Assembly (NCBI GenBank): GCA_013399015.1
Contig: VWZX01006563.1
Coordinates: forward strand, 868,001-932,000
DNA: 64,000 nucleotides
Origin: Galbula dea
Lineage: Eukaryota; Chordata; Aves; Piciformes; Galbulidae
Direction of reading: 5' to 3'
Positions within the stretch are counted from its first letter, which is position 1; the number at the start of each line of letters is the position of its first letter. This document shows, one piece after another, positions 1-14,450 of this stretch. A program made the translations under genes and the position numbers. The notes beneath the pieces were generated by a model that saw nothing but the letters and a program-made list of their open reading frames with translations, did no database searches and was not told the DNA's origin.

Positions 1-824
1 CCACTTTTCATTTGACTTAAGGTTATTTGGTCTATAAAGTGTTTGAATTACTTAGTGTATTTTTGTTATATGTAATTTTTTCTTCTTAGATACAGGAGTT
101 TTCTAGTTGTCCTCCCTGTACCTGTTCATCTTGGACTCTGTTCTTGCTTAACCAGAGTTACCAACAGAATAATGTATTCCATTTGAGTCTTATATAATAA
201 CATTAATATAGCTGAAAGCATCTTACATTTTGCCTTTTCTTTTTAGCTGCAACATATTGTCATGTTGTAATCCTCCCACAATGAACAAATTCATTCCGAT
301 ATTAATCATCTTATTTTGCTCTTAAATGGCAAGCTTCCAGCATGTAGCTGAAATTCTCATTTTCTCCACGTGCATTACTTTGTATCTGGTTATTGTACAT
401 TATTTTCTTTGTTCTTTTCCAGGCCTCAAATTTATCTAGTTTTGATTATATGATGCTCCCTTTCTCTGTATTGAAAGACTACTTGTCAGAGATGGTATCT
501 TGAGCACATTGCAAAGCTGAGCAGCTCAGAGGACAGTGCCTGAGAGCTAATGTTCAGGAAAACTTCCCTCTCCTGAGGCAAACTGGAGAAATCAGAGTAA
601 AACACGTGGTTCTTAAATTTTTCTGTAGGCCTACTATTGTGTTCAGTGTTTGAAATAGTTACTAGTCTTGTTACACAAAGACAAGGATGAAGGATGATTA
701 TTCAGGTCTTGGATCAGATTTTGCATGAAATGACTACTCTAAAAGCAGTGGAACAAGTGTTCTTCAGCTTTATGGTCCTGAATGCCTATGCAAACAAGAC
801 TAAGCATGTGCTCTCTACTTTCAG
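1..824 (+). other. Intronic sequence upstream of first visible EEIG2 exon
   Basis: This stretch is AT-rich and holds no recognisable coding exon. The coding sequence expected before the exon at 825 (roughly the first 46 residues of an EEIG2-type protein) is not present, so its exon(s) lie left of the window. An open frame starting at 694 runs into the real exon, but its first part (694-824) lies before a good acceptor (pyrimidine-rich ...ctactttcag) and does not resemble the family, so I read it as intron. Confidence 0.7.
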
Positions 825-3800
825 GGAGGTAGTACAGGCAAACTGTGTCCGTTGGAAGAAAAAGTTCATGTTTATGTGTAAAATCAGTGCCAGTGCCACA
901 ACAGGGATACTGGATACTTGCATCTGCAGGGTGTCTGTACGGAAGGTAAGTAGCTCTTTTTCTGTCCTTTTTTCCCCCTACTCTTTCTTCCCTTGTTTTG
1001 GTTTAATTTTTAAATGTCTGATAAACTTCTTAAAGCAAATTTAAGCTGCAACCATGTCAGGTATTCTTCTGGTTGAAATTTTGTAATAATCTTATTAGTT
1101 ACCTTAGCTTGAATAATTAAAAATTTATGTTCTTACTGAAAACAACACCTATTCCAGCAGGATGGCAAAGGAATCGCTCATCAGTCTTTAGAAAATTAGC
1201 CCTTAACAGATACTTCTAGCAAGCTGGAAGGAATCCAGTAGGATCATTAAACTTAGAAGCCTTGAACTCTGCTAAGTACCAGAATTTTGTATGCAGCACT
1301 TCCTGCCTTTGGGTCCAGACTTTGCAAGAGCCAAGTGCTTTTTCAAGAGTCAAGGCACTCACCCTTCCCCCTGTGCAAGATGACAGTCTTCAGCTGGCCT
1401 ACACCACATACCTTACTAAGTTCTAAATGACAGCGGTACAGCCTACCAAATGTGTGTTGAACTACTTTAAAATGAAGATTACTATTTGCTTTTGTAAAAT
1501 GTAAACCAAACCAACAAAAACCCCAATCAGTATCTTTAATACCTTAATGGCATGATTTTTTTCTTTTTTTCCTTTTTATCTAGGAGTTAAAAGGAGGAAA
1601 GGCATATGCAAAGGTAAACTGAGATGTATCTAATTTTGTGGATGAATTAGCTTTTCTTTCTCATTATTTTATGTCTTTTAAAGTAATTCCAGAATAGTAC
1701 TTTAACACCCAAGATTTCATTATATGCACAGCAGTGACACAGTGGTGTTGGAACTCTTGATCAGTGTGTTTAATAAGTATATAATAATATTATACCACCA
1801 CAATATGTTTTTCTTTCAGTTTAGTATGTTAAAAGGGTTGATAAAAGTGAACCCTTCTGCATAAGTTTATTTTAAAAAATAAGCTTTTCTTGTTCTTTTC
1901 TCTTCAGACTTGAAAAATCTTTGAGAATTTTTAACTGAAAATAGAGCTATGCAGTTTATTTTCTGCTTTTTGCCTTGGGCCAGTCCCGTTAATGGGCATC
2001 CTCTTATTCATATTTGACAGAAACTGCTGTTGCAGTTTGCACTCAACACTGCATGTAGCAACTACCTTCATTTAGTTGTACGCTTACTACGAACTTTGTC
2101 ATTTTCTCTTAACAGCTGGGATTTGCAGATCTAAATCTAGCAGAATTTGCTGGATCAGGAAATACCACTCGTCGCTGTTTACTGGAAGGTTATGATACCA
2201 AAAATACAAGACAGGATAACTCCATTCTCAAAGTAATTTGTTTCCTTGTTAATACTTAAACTAATAAAGCAGAGAACAAGTAGTAAAAAAATCCATGCAA
2301 TGGAAAATAAAATTTGTCCTACTCTTTGAAATGGAGCTGAATAGCTGTAAAAGAAAAGCTTTCAAAAAGTATTCCTATTCTAACAGAAACTGAAACATGG
2401 AAGAGGGAAGCACAATGAAAAAGTTAATACACTCAAATTCAGCAATTATATCTTTAAGACTGGGTAACTTCCTGTGCAGCTTTTCTAAGAGTGAATCTCT
2501 TAATTGGCTTATTTATGTGTAAGCCAGCTTCAGCACCTCAATGACTCTTGGAACTTTCCCTTTTCTATTTGATAGTAATCATTGTAACAATTGGTGAGCA
2601 CCACTGGAAGAAACCCACCTTCTCATTCTCTCTCATTAATCCATGGAGTTCAAAACATTGAATAAGCTGCATTAACCTGAAAATAATTAATACAGAATGT
2701 TACAAGTAAATTTTAAAAAAAATTATTTTCTTATCAAGAGGGTAGGTTTATTTTCTCATACTATTGAATATAGTGCTTAAGCATATACTTTCTGATTTCT
2801 TTAAGACAGTCATAGACTTTTTCCTTTTAATTGATAGCTTTGACCCAGATAACAAGCCTTCCAAATGCATTGTTGTCCTATGGCATGATTTACTTTTTGT
2901 GGTTTTACTTCATTTCTTATGTTAGCACAACCAGTTCTTGTGTTCTAGCAGATTGTTAAACACTCTCAGCAAAGAACATACTTCAGCACCCACAGTTTTA
3001 AACAATATTTTGTTTGCTCATTAATCTTTTTGAGTTTGTCTTTTTCCCTTGAAACCATCTTAACTACTACTAATTCTAAAGATTCTTCTTGATCTATGTA
3101 TCTTTCACAGAATCTTGTACATGCAACTATGTTAATTTAAATGCTATTTCATGTTGTTTGCATGTATACTAAGGAAAAAGATGGGTTTTGCACATGTGTT
3201 TGTGTATGTGATTATGGCATTTTATTTTACTTAAATGTATGATTCATGGCAAGTATAACTTAGTGACATGACCGTGTATCACGGACCAATTCCATTTTTT
3301 TTCCTTAATGTACAGGTTTTGATCAACATGCAGCTAATGTCTGGAGACCCATGCTTTAAAATGTAAGTTTTACTCTATGTAGGATAGTGCTTTGGTCATA
3401 CATTCCACATTCAGAATTACACTTCTAATTTGCATGTACAAATCTCTCCAATCTGGCAACAATATCTCAAAAAAACCAAAACAACCAACCAAAGAAAAGC
3501 AAGCACAAACAAATGAAATGGTAGTTGAATAATGCCTAATACAGTAAAAATACCAGTAGAACTATGACAGCTCTCCTTGCTGTTAATACTTAGTATCTTT
3601 TCAAGCAAAAAATACTAGCCTGTACATCTGTAATTAAAAAAAAACCCCAAAAACCACCCCCAAACAACAAGTAAATAAACGGTTAACAGAAACTGTTCCT
3701 GCTGCAAGCTTATATAAATATACTTGGTATAAGGTGATCTAACTTGTTTCTACAATTATTGTGACAGTACTTGTGTCTGGAAAATGTACTGTTTCACCTT

Positions 3801-6800
3801 CTATTCACAAGTCTCAGGTGATTTTAGAAGATTTATTTAAAAAACCATAAACAAACAGAAGTGTGATACGACTTAGTACAAGAGAAAGCACTTACAGTAT
3901 TTAGGTAGAAAAGACACTATGCAGCTTAGTAAAAGATGCAAGAGGTAACATATGAGGGGGGAGGTAGCTAAGAAAATACATTGTTATATATTCAGGATCC
4001 TTTCACCTCATTGCCCTTAATTGGTAGTTAAAGACATGTAGTAGTTTTACTAGAGCATATTAGCTTCCATAACTAACCACAGGGCAGAAAAATTATGCTT
4101 GCTAGGGAAAAACATAGTCATGAGTAAGGTGAAATTGTTGCCTTCTTTCTAGACTAATAAGCCATTTTGTTATGAGGCATTCAAGCCTAGTGGATAACTG
4201 AACTGAAACAATGCAACTGGCAAGCTTCCTGTTTCCAGAGAACACCACTGTCGTGCGAACCATGACTCAATTATCCTGATTTGTAGGAAGCGAAGAACCC
4301 TCACATGTCATTTGTATTATAAGAGAGATTTTTATAACAACCTGAAAGCCATTCATTTTGATAGGCTTAGAGATATGTATAGAACCTGATTCCATGAATG
4401 CCATATGGGAAATTCCTCAATACTTGCCAAGATTCTTAATGCCACTGCTTTTCTGTAATTCAGAATGCTGGTAGACTGGGGTGTTCCAAGTATATGTGCT
4501 TTTCATGTTAATGTCAATCTTTTCTAATTCTATATGACAGCAGATGGCAATTTTGTCTAAATCAAGTTTAAACTGACTTAGTTGTATTTTACTTGTCACA
4601 AGATATTTGGAGGAGGAGTTGATGAAATAATTCTCTCAAAATAAATTTAAATTTGATACCTTAAGTTCTAGTTTAACTCAAATTTTAGTTCTGTTCACTG
4701 GCCATGTTGTTATACTGAAACTCATAGGAGATGGAATCAAAATGAGAGGACTTATTTTCTTACCACAACATGTAATTAAGCTGTGGAACTCCTGGCTACT
4801 ACACTTTGTGGATACTAAAAGCTCCAGAAAGTATTAAGACGAATTATTGAATGAAAAATCATTAGGGACTGAAGTATAAAACACCACATAAGGCTCAAAA
4901 AATACCTAACTTAGAGATGAAGAGATGCTTAAAGAATACTCAGGAGATACACTACTATGTGTGCCATATTCTCTCAGTATCTGTTGTTTGCTGCTGACAG
5001 AAGGAGGATTCAAGGCTAGACAGACCTTTGGTCTGAGATAACATGCTTATTCTCATGTTAGCCCTTTCAAAAATAATTTAAGGCAGAGTTCTAAGTATTA
5101 TATACAAGTTGAAAATCAAAAAAGCCATAAGCTTAAGGAACACAATCTGGAAAAAACTGCAAGCTTGACCCTTTTTATGTCAACCAGCTTTTTGTGTAGG
5201 TTCTTAACTTTCGTTTATACTTTCAGATCTTATGCTGGATCAAAGTTATCTCCATTGTAAAGACATACTGTTTGCTTAGAAACTGCTACACAAAACCACT
5301 TTTACTTAGTATGAATTAGTTCGGTTTTTTTTCCAAAATACTCTCATAAACTGAATTTAAACTCATCTTTTACAAGATTAATGTAGGCTACCAATGTCCG
5401 TTGAATAATCCAATGAAGAGGGCTAATAATCTCATATAGGTTTAATCTGTAGCAGAAAAGTCTTCCTTAAGTAAAAAATACTGTTTAAAGTGAAATGAGG
5501 CTGCAGCTCCAAGAACAGCATCGATCTCCTAACTCAGTCTGAGGTACAAGTATGAAGTAACTTAAGGATTTGTAGGTTTCAGCTGGTCTGAGGTAGCTTC
5601 TGATGTAACTAGAACAACTGAGAACTGTTTTCTGCAGCAACTAGAGACTTCGGGCATTAATGCTGTGGCTGTATCCTTACCATTATTCGTGAGGACATCC
5701 AAGAACGTTGCCTGTAGCAGTCTAGCTTAGATGATTCACCACAGGAAATCTTCAATGTCCTCCTGCACCACTAAAAGGCCTTTCTCCTTCTTCTAACCCT
5801 CAATAAGAAGAATAGAATACTGTAAAACCTCATTTTGTGCTTACTGAATAAACAGTGTTACCTGAATTTGTTTGATTGGGCAAACCTTTTCTGTGTCCCT
5901 AGATATTTAGCACTTCTTGATTTACTTTTTTGAGTCAGATCTATTAACAAATGCATCACTGGTACTGATAAACAGTTTCTCAAAGGCAACTAACTAATCA
6001 TTAGTCTTAGTAGTATACTAACAAAACAATGTATTTCTGTTCTTTACTGGCTGGTAGCAAAGGAGTTGAAGTTAGAACCCAAGTAGTTTTCTGGCTCCAT
6101 AGGAAAAATATCTCTAACTGAAATTATTCAGCTTGGCTTTTTGTTCCAAACTGATGATATAACCATTTCCTGGCACGTAAACTTTCAACACAAACAGAAA
6201 AAAAAATTAAAATTATCTAATCCAGATGTCCTCCATAGAAGAAAAAAAAAACCCTTAAAACAATTTCACAGTCTGGAATGAGCTACATATTTTATGAAGA
6301 AGCCTAGAAGCTTGATGTTTGATCTGGGGTGGTATCCCTGAAAGCATTCAGTTCTTGCTTTCAAAAGTATGTTAGGCAGTTAAGTCACACCAGTGTATTT
6401 CTATAAGTGTTTTTTCACTTTCTCTATTAACTTGCAAACATAACACTGTACATAAAGACAGTGACTAATTCACTGAATATGTCAAATCTAAAAATGTCAC
6501 CAAATATCAATTTGTATGCAAACCACATGCCTGTTCCCAAAGTCAAAAATAAAGCAAAAAAAACCCCCAAAACCTCTCTAGGTAACATCTTGAAATGTAT
6601 TTTAGTTGTGTTGGCTTGCAAGAGCAGATTACTTTCATATTGTCATTATCTAATTAGTTTCTTTTGCTCTAACAAAACACAAACTTAAGAGTTTTATTAA
6701 TTCTAATAAAATATCCTTTTGGGTCTTGGTATAACTTGAAACAAGCATTTAAGCTTTATTAAAAGTTTTTTTTAATATTGAACCAAATTTAAATTGTCAT

Positions 6801-9800
6801 ACATTATGCTTTTTTTGTTTTGCAGAAGGCAGAATTTACAGGGGAATACAGGGAGATGTTAGAAGTGGGAGGGTTAGCAGCCTAGAAACTCCTTATGTAC
6901 TGTCAACACAGATGAAACAGAGCCAGAAGTGCATTACAGTGCACATGTCAAGTAGGCCAACTGTCATGCATTTTACTTTTGTTTTGTTTTTTTAACTTCA
7001 TCTTACCATGTACTCCAAGAAGCACTGAATTATATATATTCTTAGCATGTAAATTATCCTATGATTCATACACTTAAAAAAATTAAAGAATTTCAAAATA
7101 AACACATATTCTAACAATCATCAAAAAAGAAAAAGCCTTTCCAGTGATCCCCAGAAGCCTGAAGGACTGAAGGCTAAGCACATGGATTCTGTAAAACATC
7201 CTTAAGCTCAACAGCAAAAGCTTTTTTATTTATAACAGGGGACTAGGCAGCAAGTTTTCAGAAAAAGGCTACAAGCCTACTAACTTGAAGCATAGTATGA
7301 ATTATGCCAACTTACTTGAAAAGAAAAATCCGTGCTGATCTATTTGGAGGCATTACGGAGAAAGTACAGTAAATCTTAACCACCTTTTTCTTACAGGCCT
7401 CCTTCCACAGCAATGTCTATAGCAATTGCTGGAGAATCAGAATCTTTGCATGAAGACAGGAAAGGTGGAGAAAACTTAAAAGTACTGCATCTGGGCATAG
7501 CAGGTATAAGATAACACTATTAATTTCCCAATTCTATAACTGGCTTCATAGCTTCAAGGACATGTTCAAAATACTTCAAATCTTAAAGGGATGCTAACAG
7601 TTGGCCTACAAAAGGACCTTCTTTGTTTATTGGTTGAGAGATAACATCAGTGGCATCTCTTTTTCACTTCTGTATCCGTTTATTTAATGAAAGGAAAGAA
7701 CAGGAACTGGATTGATAAGCTGCCTTCTTTTTATTAGTTAAAATATTTCATTTTCTGTGTGACATATTTTGCCTGGAATTTGTACTTTGACTGAGCATTT
7801 AATTTGGCCCTTGATCTTCAACTTATGAATCACAGGGATATGCATAATACTAAGTAAATTTTGAGTGGTGAAAGTTCTAAGTATTGTTCAAAATTAAAGT
7901 AGTTATTCTGAAATCTAGACTATTAGGAAAAAATATTGTTAACCCACTTTATTACGGCTTGAAATTTGGGGTTTCTTTTGTCTGACTTCTGAGTCCACTC
8001 GAAATTACACGCAAAGTGATAACAAGGCTGGCTTTAGCAACAGTATCTAACTTTCACATATTGCAGATATCTCATCAAAGAGTGCCTCAGTTCCAGATGA
8101 ACTTGGTGCATGTGGACATTCCAGAACCTCAAGCTATACAAGTCAGCAGTCAAAACTGTCAGGTAGCTGTTAATTCTATTATTAATTGTTGGGGTTTATT
8201 TACTTTCAAAGTTTTAGACTGTAGAAAATAAGTATACTTTGTGTTTCAGAAAATGGTTTGAAATTGAAAGCTTTTTCCTAAGATTTTCAGGTGTAGGGAG
8301 GGTAACATGTTTTTTCCTCTTAAAAGCACAACGAATTGTCTGTTCAAATGTGAGACACCTTTTTCCCTTGGCTCACTCCATATCTGAACGAAAATTTTAC
8401 CTCTTCATGTGTAAAAACAAGTAACTTAGAAATGGAGACTTTGCTCTGAAAGCTGATGGGGAAGTAATGACAGCAAGTCATTACATTTGTTAGGAAACGT
8501 GTTTTTTAGAATAAAAAGAAAACAGCATATGCTAGAATACAAAACCTGAAGTCAGTTGCCTCATTGGTGTATGCACATACATTCATAAGGCTTTTGAAGT
8601 CTCTCTATAAGATGACAAAACACAAATTCTGCTTTTGGGATGGTAAAATGATGTTGGCTGTCAAGAGCATATCTAACCTAGCTCTCCTGCACTTTCCCAA
8701 TAGGATATAGCACATGTCACTCTAGGTCATCCAGTCTCTCTGAACTCTGCCACAGGAGAAACACCTCTGTGGGTAGTGCCTCAACAGGAATCGGAAGTGT
8801 TCTAGAGCTATGTGAAGAGACTGAGCCAAAAGTAAATGAAGCTAAAATTGATACACCTACTAAAGATGCACCATCAGAAAAACTCTACAGGTACATTTAA
8901 CTTGAAAGCCTTCTTTAGCAGAAGTAAAACAGAATTTACTGCATCACTTCTAAGGGCACTAAATATACTTATTTTTGCAGACATCCTGTAAAACAAGACT
9001 CTGTGGAGTCACAGCTGAAGAGGGTTGATGCTACCAGAGTTGATGCTGATGATATAGTTCAAAAAATACTCGAGAGTCAAGACTTCAGTTTAGACTCAAG
9101 TGCAGAAGGTATGGAGATAAATAAGGAAGCTTAGGGAAATTTTATTCATATTACAGGCATTAGGAAAATCCACTCTCTTCATAGTGTCTCTTGCTTGTAA
9201 TCATAAGGATGGTGCATATGGATCACTACGTTTTCTGTTTCATCCCATCTCCCAAAAAAGACCTGCATGACTAAGGTAACTTTTCCAGAGAATTACTTAA
9301 AGCCTGAAAAAAAAAAGAGCAGGGGTAAATCTGAGATAAAGGTAGTTCCTCCAACCTATACTACATGAAGCTTGGTTCTTTGTTGCTGAAAACATTATTA
9401 TCTGAAAGTATCCCTTACAAAACTGGTAGACTGAAAATGACTTAGTTTTAGCTTAGGGAGCTAACATATGTTAATTCCCTTGCTTTTTAGAAGAAGGTTT
9501 AAGATTGTTTGTGGGCCCTGGTGGAAGCACTTCTTTTGGAAGCCATCATCTACCTAACAGGTATGTAGATTGAACAACTAATCCATAGGCAATATTAAAC
9601 AAAAATGCATCTTCTACAGCAATTATTCTGTATATACATTCTTGATACTTGTATCTTTCTATTCTGTATCATTTAAAAGCACCAAAAGAACTAGATTTGC
9701 AGGTTTTAAAACAGAACACACAGGTTAGTTCCGAAAAAGAACTGATGTGTCAGACATAAAAATGATAACTTTTGGAGGTTCCAAAGTGTCTCAGTTCCAA

Positions 9801-11146
9801 AGTTTTCAGATATGATCAATGTTTCAGTATGGACACAGGAAACAGGAACCTGTTTGAAATCTTAGCTCTAGAGACTTAATACATTATTCTCTGGACTCTT
9901 AAGAAAGTCTTAAGTCCTTTATACATGTACCTTTACAGTATCAAACTTTTATATCTTCCTGACAACAAGCCTGATTTTCTTCGCTTCAGTTTTGCTCACA
10001 ACTCCGTCTGTTTCCTATACTACACTAGTCTTGTTTCAATGGCTTGTTCATTTCCAACTAGTTGTAGCCCTAAACTCTCTGCTAATCTCCTTCAGATCTC
10101 CAGAATTTCTTGTAGTTGTTTTAGAACCAGAGATTTTTTCTTCTTTAAACCCTCTTCAAATATTGATATATGACTTAAACTAAAAGTATTAGTCTTCTCA
10201 GGTGAGAAAACATTAAAAACAGGTAAGAGCAGTTTCTCCAGATTTTTCTTTACCTCAAGAAATTAGCATAGCAACAGTATTTCAGCAATTTCAGCAAGTA
10301 CTTCTGGAATTCGGTATAAGGCAGCTGATAAGTGTTGAAAGTTATAAAATAAATACATTTTACACAAGCAGACACTGCTGACAGTTAAAAGATAATTCAT
10401 TGGCTTATTTATGAACAAGGCACACTCATTTCTATCTAGGATAATTATGTATGGTTACAGAGCTCACTACAGTAGTATACAGAGATCTGTGGTAATTCAG
10501 TTGCCAGAGCAGTCCAAACAGATTATACTATGGCAGAGCTTGTCCTCTTAAATATTTACTGCAGTATGCAGAGTAAAACCCACTACGCTCTGCTGTGTGG
10601 AGGGTGAGACACTTTTGTTTACAGTTCAGCAAGAACAAAAGACTGGAAGACGTTCTTGTACCTTTAAAATTAGAAGACTACCACTTAATGTTTCTTAGCT
10701 ACATTTACCTGTTTTTATGTATGTATAATTGTATGTAAAAAGTATTAGCTTCATGTGATATAGCTGGGGTGGAACAATGACCCAAAACATACTCTTAAAG
10801 GAACTATAGAGAGTCTAACAGTAACTTCTTTTTCAGTAATGTTATTTACCATTCTTCATTTTGACTGTAGTATAACATAAAAATGCTTTAATGCATTGAA
10901 CTGTTGGTTACTCAGTGGCATAGCAATTATGCATGTTTTCTACCCTTCGCATTTAGCTGTTCAGTTGTGGCGGGTTTTTTGGTGGTGCTGGGGTTTGTTG
11001 TTTGGGATTTTTTTTAAACATTAAACTTGCTGATCTATGATACTTCCTGTTTAGCTTTCAATTAAATTGGAATTGAACTAACTTATTTCAAACATTGTTT
11101 CAGAGTAGGATCTGGAGCATACGAGCAGGTGGTGATAAAACGCTAG
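825..11146 (+). CDS. EEIG2: EEIG family member 2 (FAM102B), 3' ten coding exons
   Basis: Coding exons: 825-945, 1584-1613, 2116-2232, 3316-3362, 7397-7503, 8067-8162, 8704-8890, 8981-9108, 9491-9560 and 11104-11146 (stop TAG). All use GT-AG introns and phases join to 314 residues plus a split first codon; about 46 N-terminal residues are outside the window. The first four exons carry the end of the NT-C2 (C2-like) domain, with NCVRWKKKF, CRVSVRK, GFADLNLAEFAGSG and LLEGYDTKNTRQDN. The following exons form a Ser-rich, probably disordered region with HSRTSSYTSQQSK and SRSSSLSELCHRRNTS, then an acidic stretch and the conserved C-terminus ending YEQVVIKR. The GESESLHEDRKGGE segment and this C-terminus fit FAM102B better than its paralogue FAM102A/EEIG1. 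The paralogue is an oestrogen-induced protein linked to osteoclast signalling; the function of this member is poorly known. Identity is certain at family level and strong at paralogue level. Confidence 0.93.
4733..5062 (+). mobile_element. Ancient CR1/L3-like LINE 3' fragment
   Basis: In EEIG2 intron 4, the segment around 4780-4830 (aattaagctgtggaactcct, then a tgtggatactaaaag-like run) and the later segment around 5005-5035 (ggctagacagacctttggtc) match in order the 3' part of old amniote CR1/L3 elements, as I recall that consensus. The intervening sequence is heavily decayed. No ORF survives. It is clearly more diverged than the other CR1 copies here. Confidence 0.5.
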
Positions 11147-14100
11147 ACTAGAATGACACAGGAGGAGAACTGGAAGCTCTGGTGTTGATACTTCTGGATT
11201 TACAAAAGTCATGAAAGCCAAAATAAACTCCACATGTTCTTTTTTGAAAAGTAATGGAATGCCTCTTGCTCATAGAGCTTCATCTTCTGTGGTATGAAGG
11301 CAATGTTTAGCTATGTATACCTTGTGCAAGCACTTGAACTGTTTTTGCAAGCTCTACCTGATTTTAGTAGAATTCCTTGCCATTTAAGTTGTGTACATAT
11401 TTTTGGAAGCATGATTAAATGAGTCCCATTTCATTATTTTATATAGGAGATCACTTGTGGTGATCATAACTTATTTTCTAAGGAAAGTTCTGAAAGTTGG
11501 TCTTAAATGAGAAGAAACTGATTACTCAGTTTTGATCCTACCTGCCTTTTTAGCCTAACAGAAGCTAATTACTTCTCTCAAGTCAAAATTAAGGCCTCCA
11601 TAGAACAGCCCAGCCATGTTTTAACATAACCAAACCCCTGCCTTAAGAGCGCTAAGCATAACTTCAACGTACGGTTGAACAGTAGAGATGAACTTCACAT
11701 GTATTTAAAAAAACCTCAGACCTAAATAGATCTAAACCAGCTGAAATGAGGTCTAGAGGCTTAAATGCATCAAATGTGACATCTGGTTTTGTGCCTGTGA
11801 CAAAAGAAGAGGGATTCCACATCAAAATAATAAGGCACAATAGTGTATTATCAAGAAAGCTGTCTTGATTGTTAAATCTGGAGTTCAAAAGCTGCTTCCA
11901 CAGAAACTCACTTCAGTAATGTATGAACCTTGAGATTCAAAGGGATAGTATTGTTTACAGACCTAGTCAGTAGTTTACTACCACTTAGAACTTTTTATTG
12001 TAGCTTAATCCTTCACAATTGGTTAGTGCTTTGCTTGTGTTTTCAATGTGCCTTGCAGAACTGGGGGAGGTACAGGGAGATTAAACTATTTACTAAGCAA
12101 CTTAAGCTTTAAAACTAGGTAAACATCTATACTGTTATCAGTGTAACTTATTAAGAGAAGCACTTTACTGTAGATATACTCTGCATTCTAAAAAAGTCTT
12201 ACTGTGCAACAGATCTGTTGAACACTTCTTTCTTCACTATCTGTCCACTGTTACATTAAGGCCAATGTACTGTATTTAAATTTGCAGGACAGCAATTTGC
12301 CTGACAGGCAAGAAAGATGAAAGAGCTCTTAAAGTTTTCATTAATAATCATGAAAGCATCCACTTTAAAAAGGAATGTGTCAGGTGACACAGTTCTAATT
12401 CAGGCTTGGCTCTGCTGTATTTAATTGTAAACTGCAAATGACCTTAATTTTGTTATGACTAGTTGTATTGTTTCTCAGTAAGGCTTGTGGCCATGTCTGA
12501 AAGCTCTGAATGAATGCTCAGTGATGTTTTATTGATGTATAACTAGCCCATATTTAGTAGGTTACATTAGGAAAAGCAGGCTTTGTTTTACATAAATCCA
12601 TAGTAGAATTAATGAACTATTTTTTATTTGTGGGGTTTTTAAAGGAAATTTCTTATTTTAAAGCTTGAGTACTGTTATTGAATGATGAATATGAGCTATT
12701 TCTCAGTTATGGTACTTAGACTTATTTTCTGCTGTTAATCATAGCATCTTTAATGTGTTTAAATGGGTAACAACTAATACAAAGATTGTATTTTAGCTGC
12801 TGTTCAGTAGAAGTGTGGTACTATCTATTTCAGTCCTCCACAGGAATTTTAAACAGAAACTATGTAACTGCTAGTATACAACTGTCTCTCAGAACAGGAT
12901 AGTTTCCTTTCCTGTTATATAACGAATTAGCACCAAAAAAAGCCCTACCAAAAGCCAAGAGATGCACGAAATTCGAATAAATTAGTTGCTTTCAGTATTC
13001 TTTAACAGTGCTACACTTGTTGACCCATCTATTAAAACCAGTAGTAGGTGGAAGGTAGCTTACTTAAGTTTACTAGGAAAAACAGGCACAGTTTAAGGAA
13101 AAAAAAAAAACACATTTAAGAATTACAGAAGTAGTTGTATAGAGAATTTCCATAGCCCAGATTTGTATTCTATGTTAAAAGACACAACTAACTGCCATAG
13201 AGTAAGTATTTTGCTTAATAGAAACCAATTATTTCCTGCCTGAGCAGACCTTCCAAATAGGAAGGAAGTTTACATGAAAATTAAACTAATAGGAAAGTTG
13301 TATCCTAGTAATTTATTATTCTGACTTTTGAGTTACAACTCTTTATGAAGCCATTCTGTAATTGTGCATATTTTAAGTGGAACATAACCTTTATATGTAG
13401 ATGTAGTATCTTCTTTTTTGTAAACTGTGTTGAGAATATTGGAGACTCTCACACAGTAAACAGTTCAGGATGTGTTGGTGGTTTGGGTTTTTTTTTTTTT
13501 TATTTTACTGTGTTTAAATGCAAATGTCTCGGACATTGAATAAATTGATGTCTTTGGCTTGGAATCTATTTGTAAATAATTATGCCTTTTTCTTTAATTC
13601 AAAAACAACAAACTTAACTGGATGTTTGTTTCCATTTCAGTTTCTCTACTGCTTTCCAAATATCACCTCTGCAGCTTATTAAACTTAATCTCCAGTCCAC
13701 ACAGTGTTCAATGACACCGTTACTAATGTAGTTGTTTATCTGTGTCCTGGAGAGGAAAAATGCCAATCTTATGCAAATGAAAAATATATTTTAAAGTGTG
13801 AAGCATATTCATAGGTTAAATTATTAAGCAAACTCCACCACTAACAGTATAGAGGGGAAGTGAGGGCACTGTGTATAGTCCCTCCTCACCTTGCAAGTGA
13901 CAAAATTAATCATCCTCAGTTGAGTTCAAAGGCTTACTACTACTTAAACTTTTCATACAGTATAACCTGTACACTTTGTAACAGTGCAACTTTTGTATAA
14001 CTTTGTAACTAACCTTCTTATTTTCCTAAGAAAGCTACTCATGGTATGTATTTCTTATCAATGCATTCAAAATAACCAATTTTTTTTGGTCCTGCAGTAA

Positions 14101-14450
14101 GCACCTGTTCTTACATTTAAAAAAATCTAGATTAGTGAAAATTGCAGCTAAATATAGTACTATTTGGCACTCAGTTCAGTAACGAATTAACTGTATAGTA
14201 AGTATTAAGAAAAGTTAACTGTACCATGTATAAGCAACTCTTGTCTCAGCTGTCTTTCAATCCACAAAGGAAGAAAATTTTTTTCCAAAATTTCAGCAGA
14301 ATATCCTAGAATGTCTTTTGTGAGGTGTTGCCTCTCTTCCAGTTTTACGAATCAACAGTTTCCTTATAGAATAGAAAGCCAATCTCAGCAGCAAACAAAT
14401 CCTCCAGTTAAGGACCTCACAGTGGAGAGCTGTCAGAAATATGAAGTACA
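11147..14450 (+). other. EEIG2 3' UTR and downstream sequence
   Basis: AT-rich sequence after the EEIG2 stop with no further coding exon that I can support. Candidate polyadenylation hexamers AATAAA lie at 11222-11227 (about 75 bases after the stop, inside a plausible short 3' UTR) and at 13539-13544 (preceded by a long T run), so both a short and a roughly 2.4-kb 3' UTR are possible. The transcript end cannot be fixed from sequence alone. Confidence 0.5.
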
